A program made the position numbers and the translations under genes. From Mesorhizobium sp. (GTDB lineage: Bacteria; Pseudomonadota; Alphaproteobacteria; Rhizobiales; Rhizobiaceae), in assembly GCA_004017535.1 (NCBI GenBank), contig SAJS01000001.1, forward strand, positions 806,001 through 870,000: 64,000 nucleotides of DNA. The letters are read 5' to 3'. Within the stretch, counting starts at the first letter, position 1. Each line of letters opens with the position of its first letter. Below the pieces are notes generated by a model. That model worked only from the letters and a program-made list of their open reading frames with translations, was not told the origin of the DNA and searched no databases. Shown here piece by piece: positions 18,620 to 27,268 of the stretch.

Positions 18620-19138
18620 TCAGCGAGCCCTGCGCCGTTCCGCCGCCGGCTGGAATGCAACCCGGGAATGATATTTGCAATACGGTCCCGTTTCGGCGGC
18701 GTCGTTGCCGCAGAAGCTGAAGTCTTCCGAGAGCGGGTCGCCATTCGGCCATTTGCAGGTGCGTTCGGTCAGCTCGACGAGCTGCAGATTGCGCGAGATC
18801 GGAACCACCACGTTCTCGACCGGGCGGATGTAATGGCGCGCGACCGGCTCGGCGTCGAATTGCACCTGCAGCGCGGTGGCGCCGATGGTGGCGGTCACAT
18901 GGCGCGCCGGGCTCGCCGCGCGGGCCACCGATTTCTGCATCGAGGCGCCTTGCGTCGCCTTCTTCTGGCGCGCCGGGGCAGCCGTCGCGCGGCCGCGGCC
19001 CGACAGCTTCAGGCGATGCACCTTGCCGATGACGGCATTGCGGCTCACTCCGCCAAGTTGTGCGGCAATCTGGCTTGCGCTCAGTCCCTCCGACCACAAT
19101 TTCCTGAGAAGTTCTACCCGCTCGTCAGTCCAGTTCAT
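18620..19138 (-). CDS. gcrA: GcrA cell-cycle regulator
   Basis: Alphaproteobacterial cell-cycle transcription factor that works with sigma70 at GANTC sites methylated by CcrM. The start MNWTDERVELLRKLWSEGLSAS is the diagnostic GcrA N-terminus, followed by the helix-turn-helix LGGVSRNAVIGKVHRLKLSGR. An Ala/Lys-rich linker leads to the C-terminal RNA-polymerase-binding part with CKWPNGDPLSEDFSFCGN and YCKYHSRVAF. The 172-aa length is normal. It is transcribed toward the heptamer arrays and divergent from the argD leader. Confidence 0.97.
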   Translation of the reverse strand: MNWTDERVELLRKLWSEGLSASQIAAQLGGVSRNAVIGKVHRLKLSGRGRATAAPARQKKATQGASMQKSVARAASPARHVTATIGATALQVQFDAEPVARHYIRPVENVVVPISRNLQLVELTERTCKWPNGDPLSEDFSFCGNDAAETGPYCKYHSRVAFQPAAERRRAR

Positions 19139-19430
19139 GAGACCGCGCTCCTGCTAATGCGTGCGGCAGCCAGAATCCTTTCCCGAGCCGGCTCTCGCCG
19201 GGCAAACGACACCACATGTACCGGGTGATTTAGGTCCGCCGCACGAAATATAGTTATTTCTCGACTACAATTACCTTATGCGCTGACTCAGTGACAAGAG
19301 TCCCAAAGGCAACACCGATTCGGTTTTTACGGTTTTCCCCAACTTGCCTGACCACTGATGGGCCGGCGTGGCGTCGGGGCTTGCCACGCGCTTCTGCGTG
19401 ACGTTTTCGTTGACTTCATGGCCGAAAAAC
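19139..19430 (+). other. Intergenic region / argD leader, partly structured
   Basis: This gap holds the gcrA promoter region and the start of the argD leader. A perfect 7-bp hairpin (GCGTGGC with GCCACGC) lies near 19364-19388, and CTGACTCAGTGAC near 19282. I see no ORF with convincing coding character before 19431. The region just upstream of argD is described separately. Confidence 0.4.
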
Positions 19431-19496
19431 ATGATAAGCCGCAAAGGCCGCCGCATTGGCGGCTTTTTTGATTTCCGGTTCCGGAGACGCATATAA
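19431..19496 (+). CDS. Possible Arg-rich leader peptide of argD (21 codons)
   Basis: ATG at 19431 opens a 21-codon frame reading [20 protein letters not shown] then I and TAA, with seven arginine codons (CGC x4, CGG x2, AGA). Its TAA overlaps the argD ATG as TAATG, the geometry of translational coupling, and the frame contains the terminator hairpin at 19443-19469. No good ribosome site is visible before the ATG, and GC-rich DNA often yields Arg codons, so this is a candidate only. Confidence 0.35.
   Translation: MISRKGRRIGGFFDFRFRRRI
19443..19469 (+). terminator. Terminator-like hairpin in the argD leader
   Basis: GCCGCC, a 5-base loop (GCATT) and GGCGGC are followed by six T. This is a textbook Rho-independent terminator only 27 bp before the argD ATG, too close for a separate promoter to fit, which suggests attenuation of argD or the end of a small leader RNA. 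Confidence 0.8.
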
Positions 19497-20695
19497 TGAG
19501 CGGTTCGGCGCTTTACGAGACCTTTGCACGCGCACCCCTGGCTTTCGACCGTGGGGAGGGGACCTGGCTGGTCACCGACAAGGGCGAGCGATATCTCGAC
19601 TTCGCGGGCGGCATCGCGGTGAATTCGCTGGGCCACAGCCATCCGCATCTGGTCGCGGCGCTCACCGAACAGGCCGCCAAGCTCTGGCACGTCTCCAATC
19701 TCTATGAGATCCCGGAACAGCGCCGGCTGGGCGAGCGGCTGGTCGATGCCACCTTTGCCGACAAGGTGTTCTTCACCAATTCGGGCGCCGAGGCGCTGGA
19801 ATGCGCCATCAAGACGGCCAGGCGCTATCAGTTCGTCAAGGGCCATCCCGAGCGTTTTCGCATCATCACCTTCGAAGGCGCCTTCCATGGCCGCACGCTG
19901 GCGACGATCGCCGCCGGCGGCCAGTACAAATATCTCGAGGGCTTCGGGCCAAAGGTCGAAGGCTTCGACCAGGTTGCATTCGACGACATCGATGCCGCGG
20001 AAAAGGCGATCACGACGGAGACCGCGGCCATCCTGATCGAGCCCGTGCAGGGCGAGGGCGGCATACGCCCGGTGCCGACGCAGTCGTTGAAACGGCTGCG
20101 GCAGCTCTGCGACCAGCACGGCCTGCTTCTGATCTTCGACGAGGTCCAGTGCGGCATCGGCCGCACCGGCAAGCTGTTCGCGCATGAATGGGCCGGCGTC
20201 ACGCCCGATCTGATGGCGATCGCCAAGGGCATCGGCGGCGGCTTCCCGATGGGCGCCTGCCTCGCCACGGATGAGGCGGCGACCGGCATGACCGCCGGCG
20301 TGCACGGCACCACCTTCGGCGGCAATCCGCTGGCGATGGCGGTTGGCAACGCCGTGCTCGATGTGGTGCTGGCCGACGGCTTTCTCGAGGACGTGCAGCG
20401 CAAGGCGCTGTTGTTGAAGCAGGGCCTTGCGGCGGTCGCGGACGAATTTCCCGAGGTCATCGAAGGCATCAGGGGGACCGGCCTGATGCTCGGCCTGAAA
20501 TGCGCCATGCCCAACACGAAGGTGAACATGGCGCTGCGCGACCAGCACCTGCTTGCCGTGCCGGCCGGCGACAACGTCATCCGCCTCCTGCCGCCGCTCA
20601 CCGTCACCGACGAGGAGATCGGCGAGGCGCTGAAGCGCATCCGCGGCGGCGCCAAGGGCCTGACCGACGCGATAGCGGCCGAAGCCGCGAAATAA
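19496..20695 (+). CDS. argD: Acetylornithine aminotransferase
   Basis: PLP enzyme converting N-acetylglutamate semialdehyde to N2-acetylornithine in arginine synthesis; ArgD often also serves in lysine synthesis. The PLP-binding Lys is K244 in [34 protein letters not shown] and [17 protein letters not shown] are class III aminotransferase signatures. Length 399 aa is typical. The start at 19496 overlaps the stop of a possible leader ORF, with CCGGAG upstream. argF follows 16 bp downstream, so the two form an arginine operon. Confidence 0.95.
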   Translation: MSGSALYETFARAPLAFDRGEGTWLVTDKGERYLDFAGGIAVNSLGHSHPHLVAALTEQAAKLWHVSNLYEIPEQRRLGERLVDATFADKVFFTNSGAEALECAIKTARRYQFVKGHPERFRIITFEGAFHGRTLATIAAGGQYKYLEGFGPKVEGFDQVAFDDIDAAEKAITTETAAILIEPVQGEGGIRPVPTQSLKRLRQLCDQHGLLLIFDEVQCGIGRTGKLFAHEWAGVTPDLMAIAKGIGGGFPMGACLATDEAATGMTAGVHGTTFGGNPLAMAVGNAVLDVVLADGFLEDVQRKALLLKQGLAAVADEFPEVIEGIRGTGLMLGLKCAMPNTKVNMALRDQHLLAVPAGDNVIRLLPPLTVTDEEIGEALKRIRGGAKGLTDAIAAEAAK

Positions 20696-20711
20696 GTTCT
20701 GGAACCTGCCG

Positions 20712-21623
20712 ATGAGCGTCCGCCACTTCACCGATCTATCCGCCGTTTCGGCGGGCGACCTGCGCATCATGCTGGACGACGCGATGGCGCGAAAGACCAG
20801 GCTTAAGGCGGGTGAGCGCTCAAAACCGCTCGACGGCAAGGTGCTGGCCATGATCTTCGACAAGCCGTCGACGCGCACGCGCGTGTCCTTCGATGTCGGC
20901 ATGCGCCAGCTCGGCGGCGAGACGATCATGCTGACCGGCACCGAAATGCAGCTCGGACGCTCCGAGACCATCGCCGACACGGCGAAAGTGCTGTCGCGCT
21001 ATGTCGACGCCATCATGATCCGCACCACCTCGCACGACCGGCTGATCGAGCTCACCGAGAACGCTACGGTTCCGGTTATCAACGGGCTGACCGACGACAC
21101 GCATCCTTGCCAGATCATGGCGGACATCATGACCTTCGAGGAGCATCGCGGTCCGGTGGCCGGCAAGACCTTTGCCTGGACCGGCGACGGCAACAATGTG
21201 CTGCACTCGCTGCTCGAAGCCTCTGCCCGGTTCCGTTTCAACTTGAATGTCGCGGTGCCGGAAGGCAGCGAGCCTTTCGAGAAATATGTCGACTGGTCGA
21301 AAGCCAATGGCGGCAAGGTCCGGTTTGCCAAATCCGCCGAGGAAGCCGTCGACCAGGCCGATTGCGTCGTCACCGACAGCTGGGTCTCGATGGGCCAGGA
21401 GCACCGCGCTCGCGGCCACAACGTCTTCCTGCCCTATCAGGTCAACGCGGCGCTTATGGCCAAGGCCAAGCCCGATGCGTTGTTCATGCACTGCCTGCCG
21501 GCGCATCGCGGCGAAGAGGTCACCGACGAGGTGATCGACGGGCCGCATTCGGTGGTCTTCGATGAGGCCGAGAACCGGCTGCACGCCCAGAAGGCGGTGC
21601 TGGCCTGGTGCCTCGGCGCTTGA
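20712..21623 (+). CDS. argF: Ornithine carbamoyltransferase
   Basis: Makes citrulline from ornithine and carbamoyl phosphate. Motifs are complete: carbamoyl-phosphate site [30 protein letters not shown], the ornithine-side DSWVSMGQE, and [13 protein letters not shown] with the catalytic Cys. The 303-aa length is standard for anabolic OTC. It is 16 bp after argD and likely cotranscribed. The hslO gene follows after about 150 bp and may be in the same transcript, as no strong terminator is seen between them. Confidence 0.96.
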   Translation: MSVRHFTDLSAVSAGDLRIMLDDAMARKTRLKAGERSKPLDGKVLAMIFDKPSTRTRVSFDVGMRQLGGETIMLTGTEMQLGRSETIADTAKVLSRYVDAIMIRTTSHDRLIELTENATVPVINGLTDDTHPCQIMADIMTFEEHRGPVAGKTFAWTGDGNNVLHSLLEASARFRFNLNVAVPEGSEPFEKYVDWSKANGGKVRFAKSAEEAVDQADCVVTDSWVSMGQEHRARGHNVFLPYQVNAALMAKAKPDALFMHCLPAHRGEEVTDEVIDGPHSVVFDEAENRLHAQKAVLAWCLGA

Positions 21624-21770
21624 GAGGGGCGGACCTGACCGCTTCCGGTCCGATCGGGGTCAACTTGATCTGGGGACAGGTGATGCCTATTTCCGGGCCA
21701 TCACGTAAATTGAACGCGCTTAGACGCATGCGGCTCATCGGGTTGCATGGCTGCGCCCCGGAGTTTTGTC

Positions 21771-22778
21771 ATGTTGGAAACCCAGACTTTGGCTGAGCAT
21801 AAACCCCAACTCGGTGAATTCGGCTTCGCCGGCGACGACCACGTCGTGCCTTACGAGGTCGCGCCGCTCGACGTGCGCGGCCGCACCGTGCAGCTCGGGC
21901 CGATGCTCGACGCTATTCTGAGCCGCCACAATTATCCCGAGCCCGTCGCCCGCCTGCTGGCGGAAGCCTGCGTGCTCACCGTGCTGCTCGGCACCTCGCT
22001 TAAATTCGAAGGCAAGTTCATCCTGCAGACCCGCACCGATGGGCCGGTCGATATGCTGGTCGCCGATTTCACCACGCCGCAGGCGTTGCGCGCTTATGCG
22101 CGCTTCGATGCCGACCGGCTGCAGGCGCTGACCGACGCCGGCGAGACCTCGCAGCAGGCTCTGCTCGGCAACGGCGTCCTGGCTCTGACCATCGACCAGG
22201 GCGCGCACACGCAGCGCTATCAGGGCATCGTCCAGCTCGACGGCACCTCGCTGGAGGACGCCGCGCGCACCTATTTCCGCCAGTCGGAGCAGATCCCGAC
22301 CGACATCAAGATGTCGGTCGCCAAGCTGGTCACGCCCGGCCCGGCCGGCGCGCGCGAGCAGTGGCGGGCAGGCGGCATCCTGGCACAGTTCCTGCCTCAG
22401 GCGCCGGAGCGCATGCGCATTCCCGACATTTCGGGCGGCGACGGCGACGACCGCGAGCTGATGGACCACCCGGCCGACAATTCCTGGCAGGAATTGCTGG
22501 CGCTGCTCGGCACCATCGAGCCGACCGAGCTGATCGACCCGACCGTGGGCGCCGAGCGGCTGCTCTATCGGCTGTTCCACGAGCACGGCGTGCGCGTCTT
22601 CCGCAGCGTGCCCGTCGACGACCAGTGCTCCTGCTCGCGCGAGAAGATCCACGGCATCCTCCAAGGCTTTTCGGCTGAGGAGATCAAGGACTCGACCGAG
22701 GAGGGCGGCATCCATGTCGCTTGCGAGTTCTGCTCGACGCAATACGACTTCGACCCGGCAGAGTTCGCCGCGGAGTGA
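21771..22778 (+). CDS. hslO: Redox-regulated chaperone Hsp33
   Basis: Holdase chaperone switched on by oxidative stress through a C-terminal zinc centre. The Zn ligands are intact: CSCSREK near residue 290 and CEFC near residue 321. N-terminal substrate-binding domain has EACVLTVLLGTSLKFEGKFILQ. The product is 335 aa from ATG 21771, chosen because CGGAG lies 7 bases before it; an in-frame ATG at 21747 would add 8 residues. An argF-hslO neighbourhood followed by convergent apaG is, to my recollection, common in Rhizobiales. Confidence 0.93.
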   Translation: MLETQTLAEHKPQLGEFGFAGDDHVVPYEVAPLDVRGRTVQLGPMLDAILSRHNYPEPVARLLAEACVLTVLLGTSLKFEGKFILQTRTDGPVDMLVADFTTPQALRAYARFDADRLQALTDAGETSQQALLGNGVLALTIDQGAHTQRYQGIVQLDGTSLEDAARTYFRQSEQIPTDIKMSVAKLVTPGPAGAREQWRAGGILAQFLPQAPERMRIPDISGGDGDDRELMDHPADNSWQELLALLGTIEPTELIDPTVGAERLLYRLFHEHGVRVFRSVPVDDQCSCSREKIHGILQGFSAEEIKDSTEEGGIHVACEFCSTQYDFDPAEFAAE

Positions 22779-22787
22779 GAAAGCTCC

Positions 22788-22835
22788 GGTTCCTCGCCCC
22801 ACGTAAGTGGGTCCGCTTTGCGGGGGCGAGGAACC
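22788..22835. terminator. Bidirectional hairpin between hslO and apaG
   Basis: GGTTCCTCGCCCC and GGGGCGAGGAACC form a perfect 13-bp stem in the 65-bp gap between convergent hslO and apaG. There is no long T tract on either side. Confidence 0.7.
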
Positions 22836-22843
22836 TAAGTTCT

Positions 22844-23236
22844 CTAATTCACCGTCCGCCTTGTCCCCGGCATGTCCAGCGAAAACGCCGGAATGGCGAT
22901 GTCGAACGTCTCGCCGCGGCCGTTGCGCATCGTGTAATGGCCGACCATGATGCCCGACGGTGTCGAGAGTGGGCAGCCTGATGTGTATTGATAGCTGTCG
23001 CCGGGATTGAGCTCCGGCTGGTCGCCGACGACGCCGGCGCCGCGCACCTCCTCGACACGGCCCTGGCCGTCGGTGATGTGCCAATAGCGCGACAAAAGCT
23101 GCACGAAATCGTCGGAGCGGTTGTCGATTGTCACCTGATAGCCCCAGACATAGCGGTTCTCCGACGGATCGGATCTATCCTCCAGATAGAAGGGTCTGAC
23201 CAGCACCTCGATGTTGCGCGTCACTGCGCGATACAT
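22844..23236 (-). CDS. apaG: ApaG protein
   Basis: Small immunoglobulin-like-fold protein of uncertain function, linked in gammaproteobacteria to Ap4A and cobalt/magnesium phenotypes. The 130-aa product has [25 protein letters not shown], then the conserved [17 protein letters not shown] and [10 protein letters not shown]. The start is the ATG at 23236, preceded by GGAG; the open frame to 23344 is not conserved in character. It is convergent with hslO. The 275-bp gap upstream carries a family A repeat. Confidence 0.93.
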   Translation of the reverse strand: MYRAVTRNIEVLVRPFYLEDRSDPSENRYVWGYQVTIDNRSDDFVQLLSRYWHITDGQGRVEEVRGAGVVGDQPELNPGDSYQYTSGCPLSTPSGIMVGHYTMRNGRGETFDIAIPAFSLDMPGTRRTVN

Positions 23237-23435
23237 GGGCCACTCCGGTTGCCGCCGCCGAACATTCGTCGCGCTTCGCTGTTGGACGCGCAGCGCCGAC
23301 CATCCGGTCAGCCTTGTAGCGCACGTGCCGAAAAACAATGTCATTTAAGTGACACATGACAATGTTGGTGTGCACAAACCGTGCCGGGCGACTCGGGCGC
23401 TCTGTGACGGATGAAACGGCCGCATGCGGCCAAAA

Positions 23436-23492
23436 GCAATTCCAGGAAAAGTGTGAACGGTTTTCCGTCCGGAATTGCGTGAAAACAAAGAG
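23436..23492 (+). repeat. Intergenic palindromic repeat, family A, copy 2
   Basis: Reads GCAATTCCAGGAAAAGTG, TGAACGGTTTTCCGTCC, GGAATTGCGTGAAAACAAAG. GCAATTCC pairs with GGAATTGC and GGAAAA with TTTTCC, giving a two-part stem. It ends about 20 bp before the glycosyltransferase start. Confidence 0.85.
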
Positions 23493-23511
23493 ATAGGGTG
23501 ACCAGATCTCG

Positions 23512-24654
23512 ATGGAACTGACTATCGCAGCCGGCCTGGCTTCGTCAGCCCTTCTTCTCTCGAACCTCGCCAGCATCCTGCTCGCCGCGTCGCGGCTGAA
23601 ACGACGACACGTCATTGTGCTGCCCGTCGGCGCGCAGCCGGTCTCGATCATCGTTCCTTCGCGCGGCGTCGAGCAGTTCACGCAGGAGACCCTTCAGCGC
23701 GCCTTCTCGCTCGACTGGCCGCGCTATGAGCTTATCTTCTGCGTCGCGCATGCCGAGGACCCGGTGGTGAGGCTCATCGATGCGGCGATAGCGCGCCACC
23801 CGAAGGTTCCGGCGCGGCTGTTGATCGGCGACGACCGTATCAGCGCCAATCCCAAGCTCAACAACTGCGTCAAGGGTTGGCAGGCGGCGCGGCACGATTG
23901 GGTCGTCCTCGCCGATTCCAACGTGCTGATGCCGAGGGATTATGCCCAGCACCTGATGGCGGCATGGCGCCCGGATACCGGCCTGGTCTGCTCGACGCCG
24001 ATCGGCTCGCGGCCGGACGGCTTTTGGGCCGAAGTCGAATGCGCCTTCCTCAACACGCTGCAGGCGCGCTGGCAGTATGCCGGCGAGGCTCTCGGCCTCG
24101 GCTTCGCCCAGGGCAAGAGCATGCTGTGGAACAAGCCGATGCTGGACGCCAATGGCGGCATCCAGGCCTTGGCCGCCGAGATCGCCGAGGACGCGGCCGC
24201 CACCAAGCTGGTCAATGGCCTGGGCCTGCGCGTCAACCTCGTCGCCTCGCCTTTCGAGCAGCCGCTTGGACAGCGCAGCGTCGCCGAGATATGGTCGCGA
24301 CAGACGCGCTGGGCGCGGCTGCGCCGGGTGACGTTCCCTCTGTTCTTCGCGCCCGAGATCCTGACCGGAGTCGCGATGCCGCTGCTGCTGGCGATGATTG
24401 CCGCGGCAAGCGCCGGCGTCAGCCTTCCCACCACGGCTTTGTGCGTGCTGGCGATCGCCTACCTGCCGGAATGCCTGCTGGCCTTGGCCAAGGGCTGGTA
24501 CCTGTCGCCGCGCAGCGTCACGGCGATGATCGTGCGTGACTTGATGCTGCCCGCCATCTGGGCGCGCGCCTGGTTCGACGGCGCCGTCGAATGGCGCGGC
24601 AATGCGATGACCATCCGCACCCGTGAGCTGACGGAGCTTGAGGAGATCGCCTGA
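23512..24654 (+). CDS. GT21-type glycosyltransferase (ceramide/diacylglycerol glycosyltransferase-like)
   Basis: Integral-membrane family 2/21 glycosyltransferase. An N-terminal hydrophobic segment (~1-25) precedes the catalytic domain with VSIIVPSRG, VVLADSNVLMP (nucleotide-sugar Asp), AEIAEDAAATKL and the RQTRWARLRR motif, the (Q/R)xxRW signature of processive lipid glycosyltransferases. Three C-terminal hydrophobic segments follow. Bacterial GT21 enzymes make glucosylceramide or glycosyl-diacylglycerols, which rhizobia accumulate under phosphate limitation. The acceptor lipid here cannot be assigned. Product length 380 aa. Confidence 0.82.
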   Translation: MELTIAAGLASSALLLSNLASILLAASRLKRRHVIVLPVGAQPVSIIVPSRGVEQFTQETLQRAFSLDWPRYELIFCVAHAEDPVVRLIDAAIARHPKVPARLLIGDDRISANPKLNNCVKGWQAARHDWVVLADSNVLMPRDYAQHLMAAWRPDTGLVCSTPIGSRPDGFWAEVECAFLNTLQARWQYAGEALGLGFAQGKSMLWNKPMLDANGGIQALAAEIAEDAAATKLVNGLGLRVNLVASPFEQPLGQRSVAEIWSRQTRWARLRRVTFPLFFAPEILTGVAMPLLLAMIAAASAGVSLPTTALCVLAIAYLPECLLALAKGWYLSPRSVTAMIVRDLMLPAIWARAWFDGAVEWRGNAMTIRTRELTELEEIA

Positions 24655-24688
24655 ATCGCCGAGGCGACCTCCCGCGGTATTTTCCGGC

Positions 24689-25879
24689 TTATTTTGCCGC
24701 CTTCAGCGCCTGCTCGATGTCCTCCAGCAGATCGTCGGTATCTTCCAGGCCGACCGAGAGCCTGAGCGTGCCGGGACCGATGCCGAGCTCGGCACGTGCC
24801 TCATCGCTGAGGTTCTTGTGCGTCGTCGTCGCCGGGTGGGTGATCAGGCTCTTGGCGTCGCCGAGATTGTTCGAGATCAGCACGATGTCGAGCGCGTTCT
24901 GGAAGGCGAAGGCCGCCTGCTTGCCGCCCTTGACGTCAAGGCAGATCAGCGTCGAGCCGCCAGACATCTGCTTCTTCACGACATCCGCCTGCGGGTGGTC
25001 GGCGCGGCCCGGATAGATGACGCGGGCGATCTCCGGCTTGCCGGCCAGGAAATCGGCGATCCTGCCGGCGCTCTCCGTCTGCTGGCGCACGCGCAGCGGC
25101 AGCGTCTCCAGCCCCTTGAGCAGCGTCCAGGCGTTGAAGGGCGACAGGCTGGGGCCGGTGTGACGGAAATAGTCGTGCAGGTTCTCGTCGATCCATTTCT
25201 TGTCCGACAGGATGACGCCGCCGAGGCAGCGGCCCTGGCCGTCTATGTGCTTGGTAGCCGAATAGACCACGACATGGGCGCCGAGCTGCAGCGGCTTCTG
25301 CTGCAGCGGCGTGGCGAAGACATTGTCGACGATGACGCGCGCGCCGATCGAATTGGCGAGCTTGGCGACCGCGGCGATGTCGACCACCTCCAGCGTCGGA
25401 TTGGTCGGGCTTTCCAGGAAGAACAGCTTGGTGTTCGGCCTGACCGCCTTTTCCCAATTGGCGATGTCGGTGCCGTCGATAAGGGTCGCCTGGATGCCGT
25501 AACGCGGCGCCAGCGTCTCTACCACCCAGCGACAGGAACCGAACAGCGCGCGCGCCGCGACGATGTGGTCGCCGGCTTTCACGCTGCAAAGCAGGGCGGC
25601 GGAAACGGCGGCCATGCCGGAGGCGGTGGCGCGGGCATCCTCGGCGCCTTCCAGCGCGCACATGCGCTTCTCGAACATGTCGACCGTCGGGTTGGCATAG
25701 CGCGAATAGATGAAGCCCGGTTCCTCGCCCTTGAAGCGGGCTTCCGCCGCCTGCGCCGTCTCGTAGACATAGCCCTGGGTGAGATACATCGCCTCGGCGG
25801 TCTCGCCGTACTGGGAACGCAGCGTTCCGCCATGCACGAGTGCCGTTTGAGGTTTCCAGTTGCGCTTCTTGGTGCTCAT
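24689..25879 (-). CDS. metZ: O-succinylhomoserine sulfhydrylase
   Basis: PLP enzyme of methionine synthesis that forms homocysteine directly from O-succinylhomoserine and sulfide. Cys/Met-metabolism family motifs include FIYSRYANPTVDMFE, the PLP lysine in VVYSATKHIDGQGRCLGG and THPATTTHKNLSDEAR. Starting at ATG 25879 (with GGAAGCAGG upstream) gives 396 aa; a GTG at 25897 is in frame but lies at the terminator's T tract. The gene is preceded by a SAM-II riboswitch and terminator, which confirms a methionine role; metZ is favoured over cystathionine gamma-synthase by that context in alphaproteobacteria. Confidence 0.94.
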   Translation of the reverse strand: MSTKKRNWKPQTALVHGGTLRSQYGETAEAMYLTQGYVYETAQAAEARFKGEEPGFIYSRYANPTVDMFEKRMCALEGAEDARATASGMAAVSAALLCSVKAGDHIVAARALFGSCRWVVETLAPRYGIQATLIDGTDIANWEKAVRPNTKLFFLESPTNPTLEVVDIAAVAKLANSIGARVIVDNVFATPLQQKPLQLGAHVVVYSATKHIDGQGRCLGGVILSDKKWIDENLHDYFRHTGPSLSPFNAWTLLKGLETLPLRVRQQTESAGRIADFLAGKPEIARVIYPGRADHPQADVVKKQMSGGSTLICLDVKGGKQAAFAFQNALDIVLISNNLGDAKSLITHPATTTHKNLSDEARAELGIGPGTLRLSVGLEDTDDLLEDIEQALKAAK

Positions 25880-25897
25880 AGCCCTGCTTCCAGACAC

Positions 25898-25927
25898 AAA
25901 AAAACCGGCCGCGAAGTCGCAACCGGT
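25898..25927 (-). terminator. Riboswitch-linked intrinsic terminator before metZ
   Basis: On the minus strand ACCGGTTGCGA and TCGCGGCCGGT form an 11-bp stem with two G-U pairs and a tight loop, followed by seven to eight T. It lies between the SAM-II aptamer and the metZ start, the position expected for a transcription-off switch. Confidence 0.85.
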
Positions 25928-25951
25928 CCATATAGCCTTGCGGCTCGACGG

Positions 25952-26006
25952 TCCTTTAGCGACTTGTTTAACGTGGCTGCAAGCCGACCGGCCAAATCAC
26001 CACGGG
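25952..26006 (-). promoter_or_regulatory. SAM-II riboswitch aptamer
   Basis: The minus strand reads CGTGGTGATTTGGCCGG, then TCGGCTTGCAGCCACG and TTAAACAAGTCGCTAAAGGA. These are the conserved parts of the SAM-II (SAM-alpha) H-type pseudoknot: CGTGG pairs with CCACG, and the A-rich TTAAACAAGTCGCTAAA strand is near-invariant. It binds S-adenosylmethionine and should lower metZ expression when SAM is abundant. Confidence 0.96.
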
Positions 26007-26129
26007 ATAACGACCCTTTAAATGAGCGCCGCGCTTGCGTCAATTGCCGGCTTCATTAAGAGGTTTGTACCAGCCGGACGGCAAGAGCCTGCTTAGGTCC
26101 TCGCCCGGCCTTGTGAACGGAGCCAGCCT

Positions 26130-27224
26130 TTGCGGCAGACAGGCATTCTTCCGGATCAGGACATCGCGGCGCTATTCAAGGCGAACGCGCTCAAGTCGCC
26201 GCGCGCGCTGGACAACAACCAGATCCAGCCGGCCAGCCTCGATCTCAGGCTCGGCGACAAGGCCTATCGCGTGCGCGCCTCCTTTCTGCCGGGGCCCGAT
26301 CATCTGGTCGCCGACAAGCTCGAACGGCTGAAGCTTCACGAGATAGACCTCACCGGCGGCGCGGTGCTCGAAACCGGCTGCGTCTACATCGTGCCTTTGC
26401 TGGAAAGCCTGGCATTGCCGGCCGAGGTTTCGGCCTCAGCCAATCCGAAGAGCTCGACCGGCCGCCTCGACATCTTCACGCGGGTCATGACCGATCGCGG
26501 CCACGAGTTCGACAAGATCGCCGCCGGCTATCACGGGCCGCTCTATCTCGAAGTCAGCCCGCGCACCTTCCCGATCGTCGTGCGCGCCGGCTCGCGGCTG
26601 TCGCAGATCCGTTTCCGCATCGGCAATGCCGTGCTTTCGGAGAGCGAACTGCGTGACCTTCACCGTGCCGAGATGCTGGTCGCCACCGAGCCGCCCAATA
26701 TTTCCGGCGGCGGCATCGCGCTCTCCATCGACCTCGACGGCGACAAGGACGGACTTGTCGGCTATCGCGGCAAGCACCACACCGGCCTGGTCGATGTCGA
26801 CAAGCGCGCCGCGCAGGACGTCGTCGATTTCTGGGAGCCGATCTATAAGAGCGGCGCCGGCGAGATCGTGCTCGACCCCGACGAATTCTACATCCTGGTC
26901 AGCCGGGAAGCGGTGCACGTGCCGCCGCTCTATGCCGCCGAGATGACACCCTTCGACCCGCTGGTCGGCGAGTTCCGCGTCCACTATGCAGGCTTCTTCG
27001 ATCCGGGCTTCGGCCACTCAGCCGCCGGCGGCAGCGGCAGCCGCGCCGTGCTCGAAGTGCGCAGCCACGAAGTGCCTTTCATCCTCGACCACGGCCAGAT
27101 CGTCGGCCGCCTCGTCTACGAGCACATGCTGAAACGTCCGCAGACGCTCTACGGCACCGATCTCGGCTCGAACTACCAGGCCCAGGGCCTGAAGCTTTCC
27201 AAGCATTTCAGGGCCGCGCGCTGA
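26130..27224 (+). CDS. dcd: 2'-deoxycytidine 5'-triphosphate deaminase, long form
   Basis: Deaminates dCTP to dUTP for thymidylate synthesis. The 364-aa product is about twice the length of E. coli Dcd; long forms are known in alphaproteobacteria and appear to contain two dUTPase-fold halves. The first half has IQPASLDLRLGDKAYR and SASANPKSSTGRLDIFTRV with the trimer active-site motif; the second half has EVRSHEVPFILDHGQIVGRLVYE. The start is TTG 26130, supported by GGAG at 26119-26122. It is divergent from the metZ riboswitch and convergent with gguC. Confidence 0.9.
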   Translation: MRQTGILPDQDIAALFKANALKSPRALDNNQIQPASLDLRLGDKAYRVRASFLPGPDHLVADKLERLKLHEIDLTGGAVLETGCVYIVPLLESLALPAEVSASANPKSSTGRLDIFTRVMTDRGHEFDKIAAGYHGPLYLEVSPRTFPIVVRAGSRLSQIRFRIGNAVLSESELRDLHRAEMLVATEPPNISGGGIALSIDLDGDKDGLVGYRGKHHTGLVDVDKRAAQDVVDFWEPIYKSGAGEIVLDPDEFYILVSREAVHVPPLYAAEMTPFDPLVGEFRVHYAGFFDPGFGHSAAGGSGSRAVLEVRSHEVPFILDHGQIVGRLVYEHMLKRPQTLYGTDLGSNYQAQGLKLSKHFRAAR

Positions 27225-27237
27225 GGTCGAAACTGCC

Positions 27238-27262
27238 AATCTCCCCCACAATGGGGGAGATT
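27238..27262. terminator. Bidirectional hairpin between dcd and gguC
   Basis: AATCTCCCCCA and TGGGGGAGATT form a perfect 11-bp stem with a 3-base loop in the 44-bp gap between two convergent stop codons. Confidence 0.8.
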
Positions 27263-27268
27263 ACCCAA

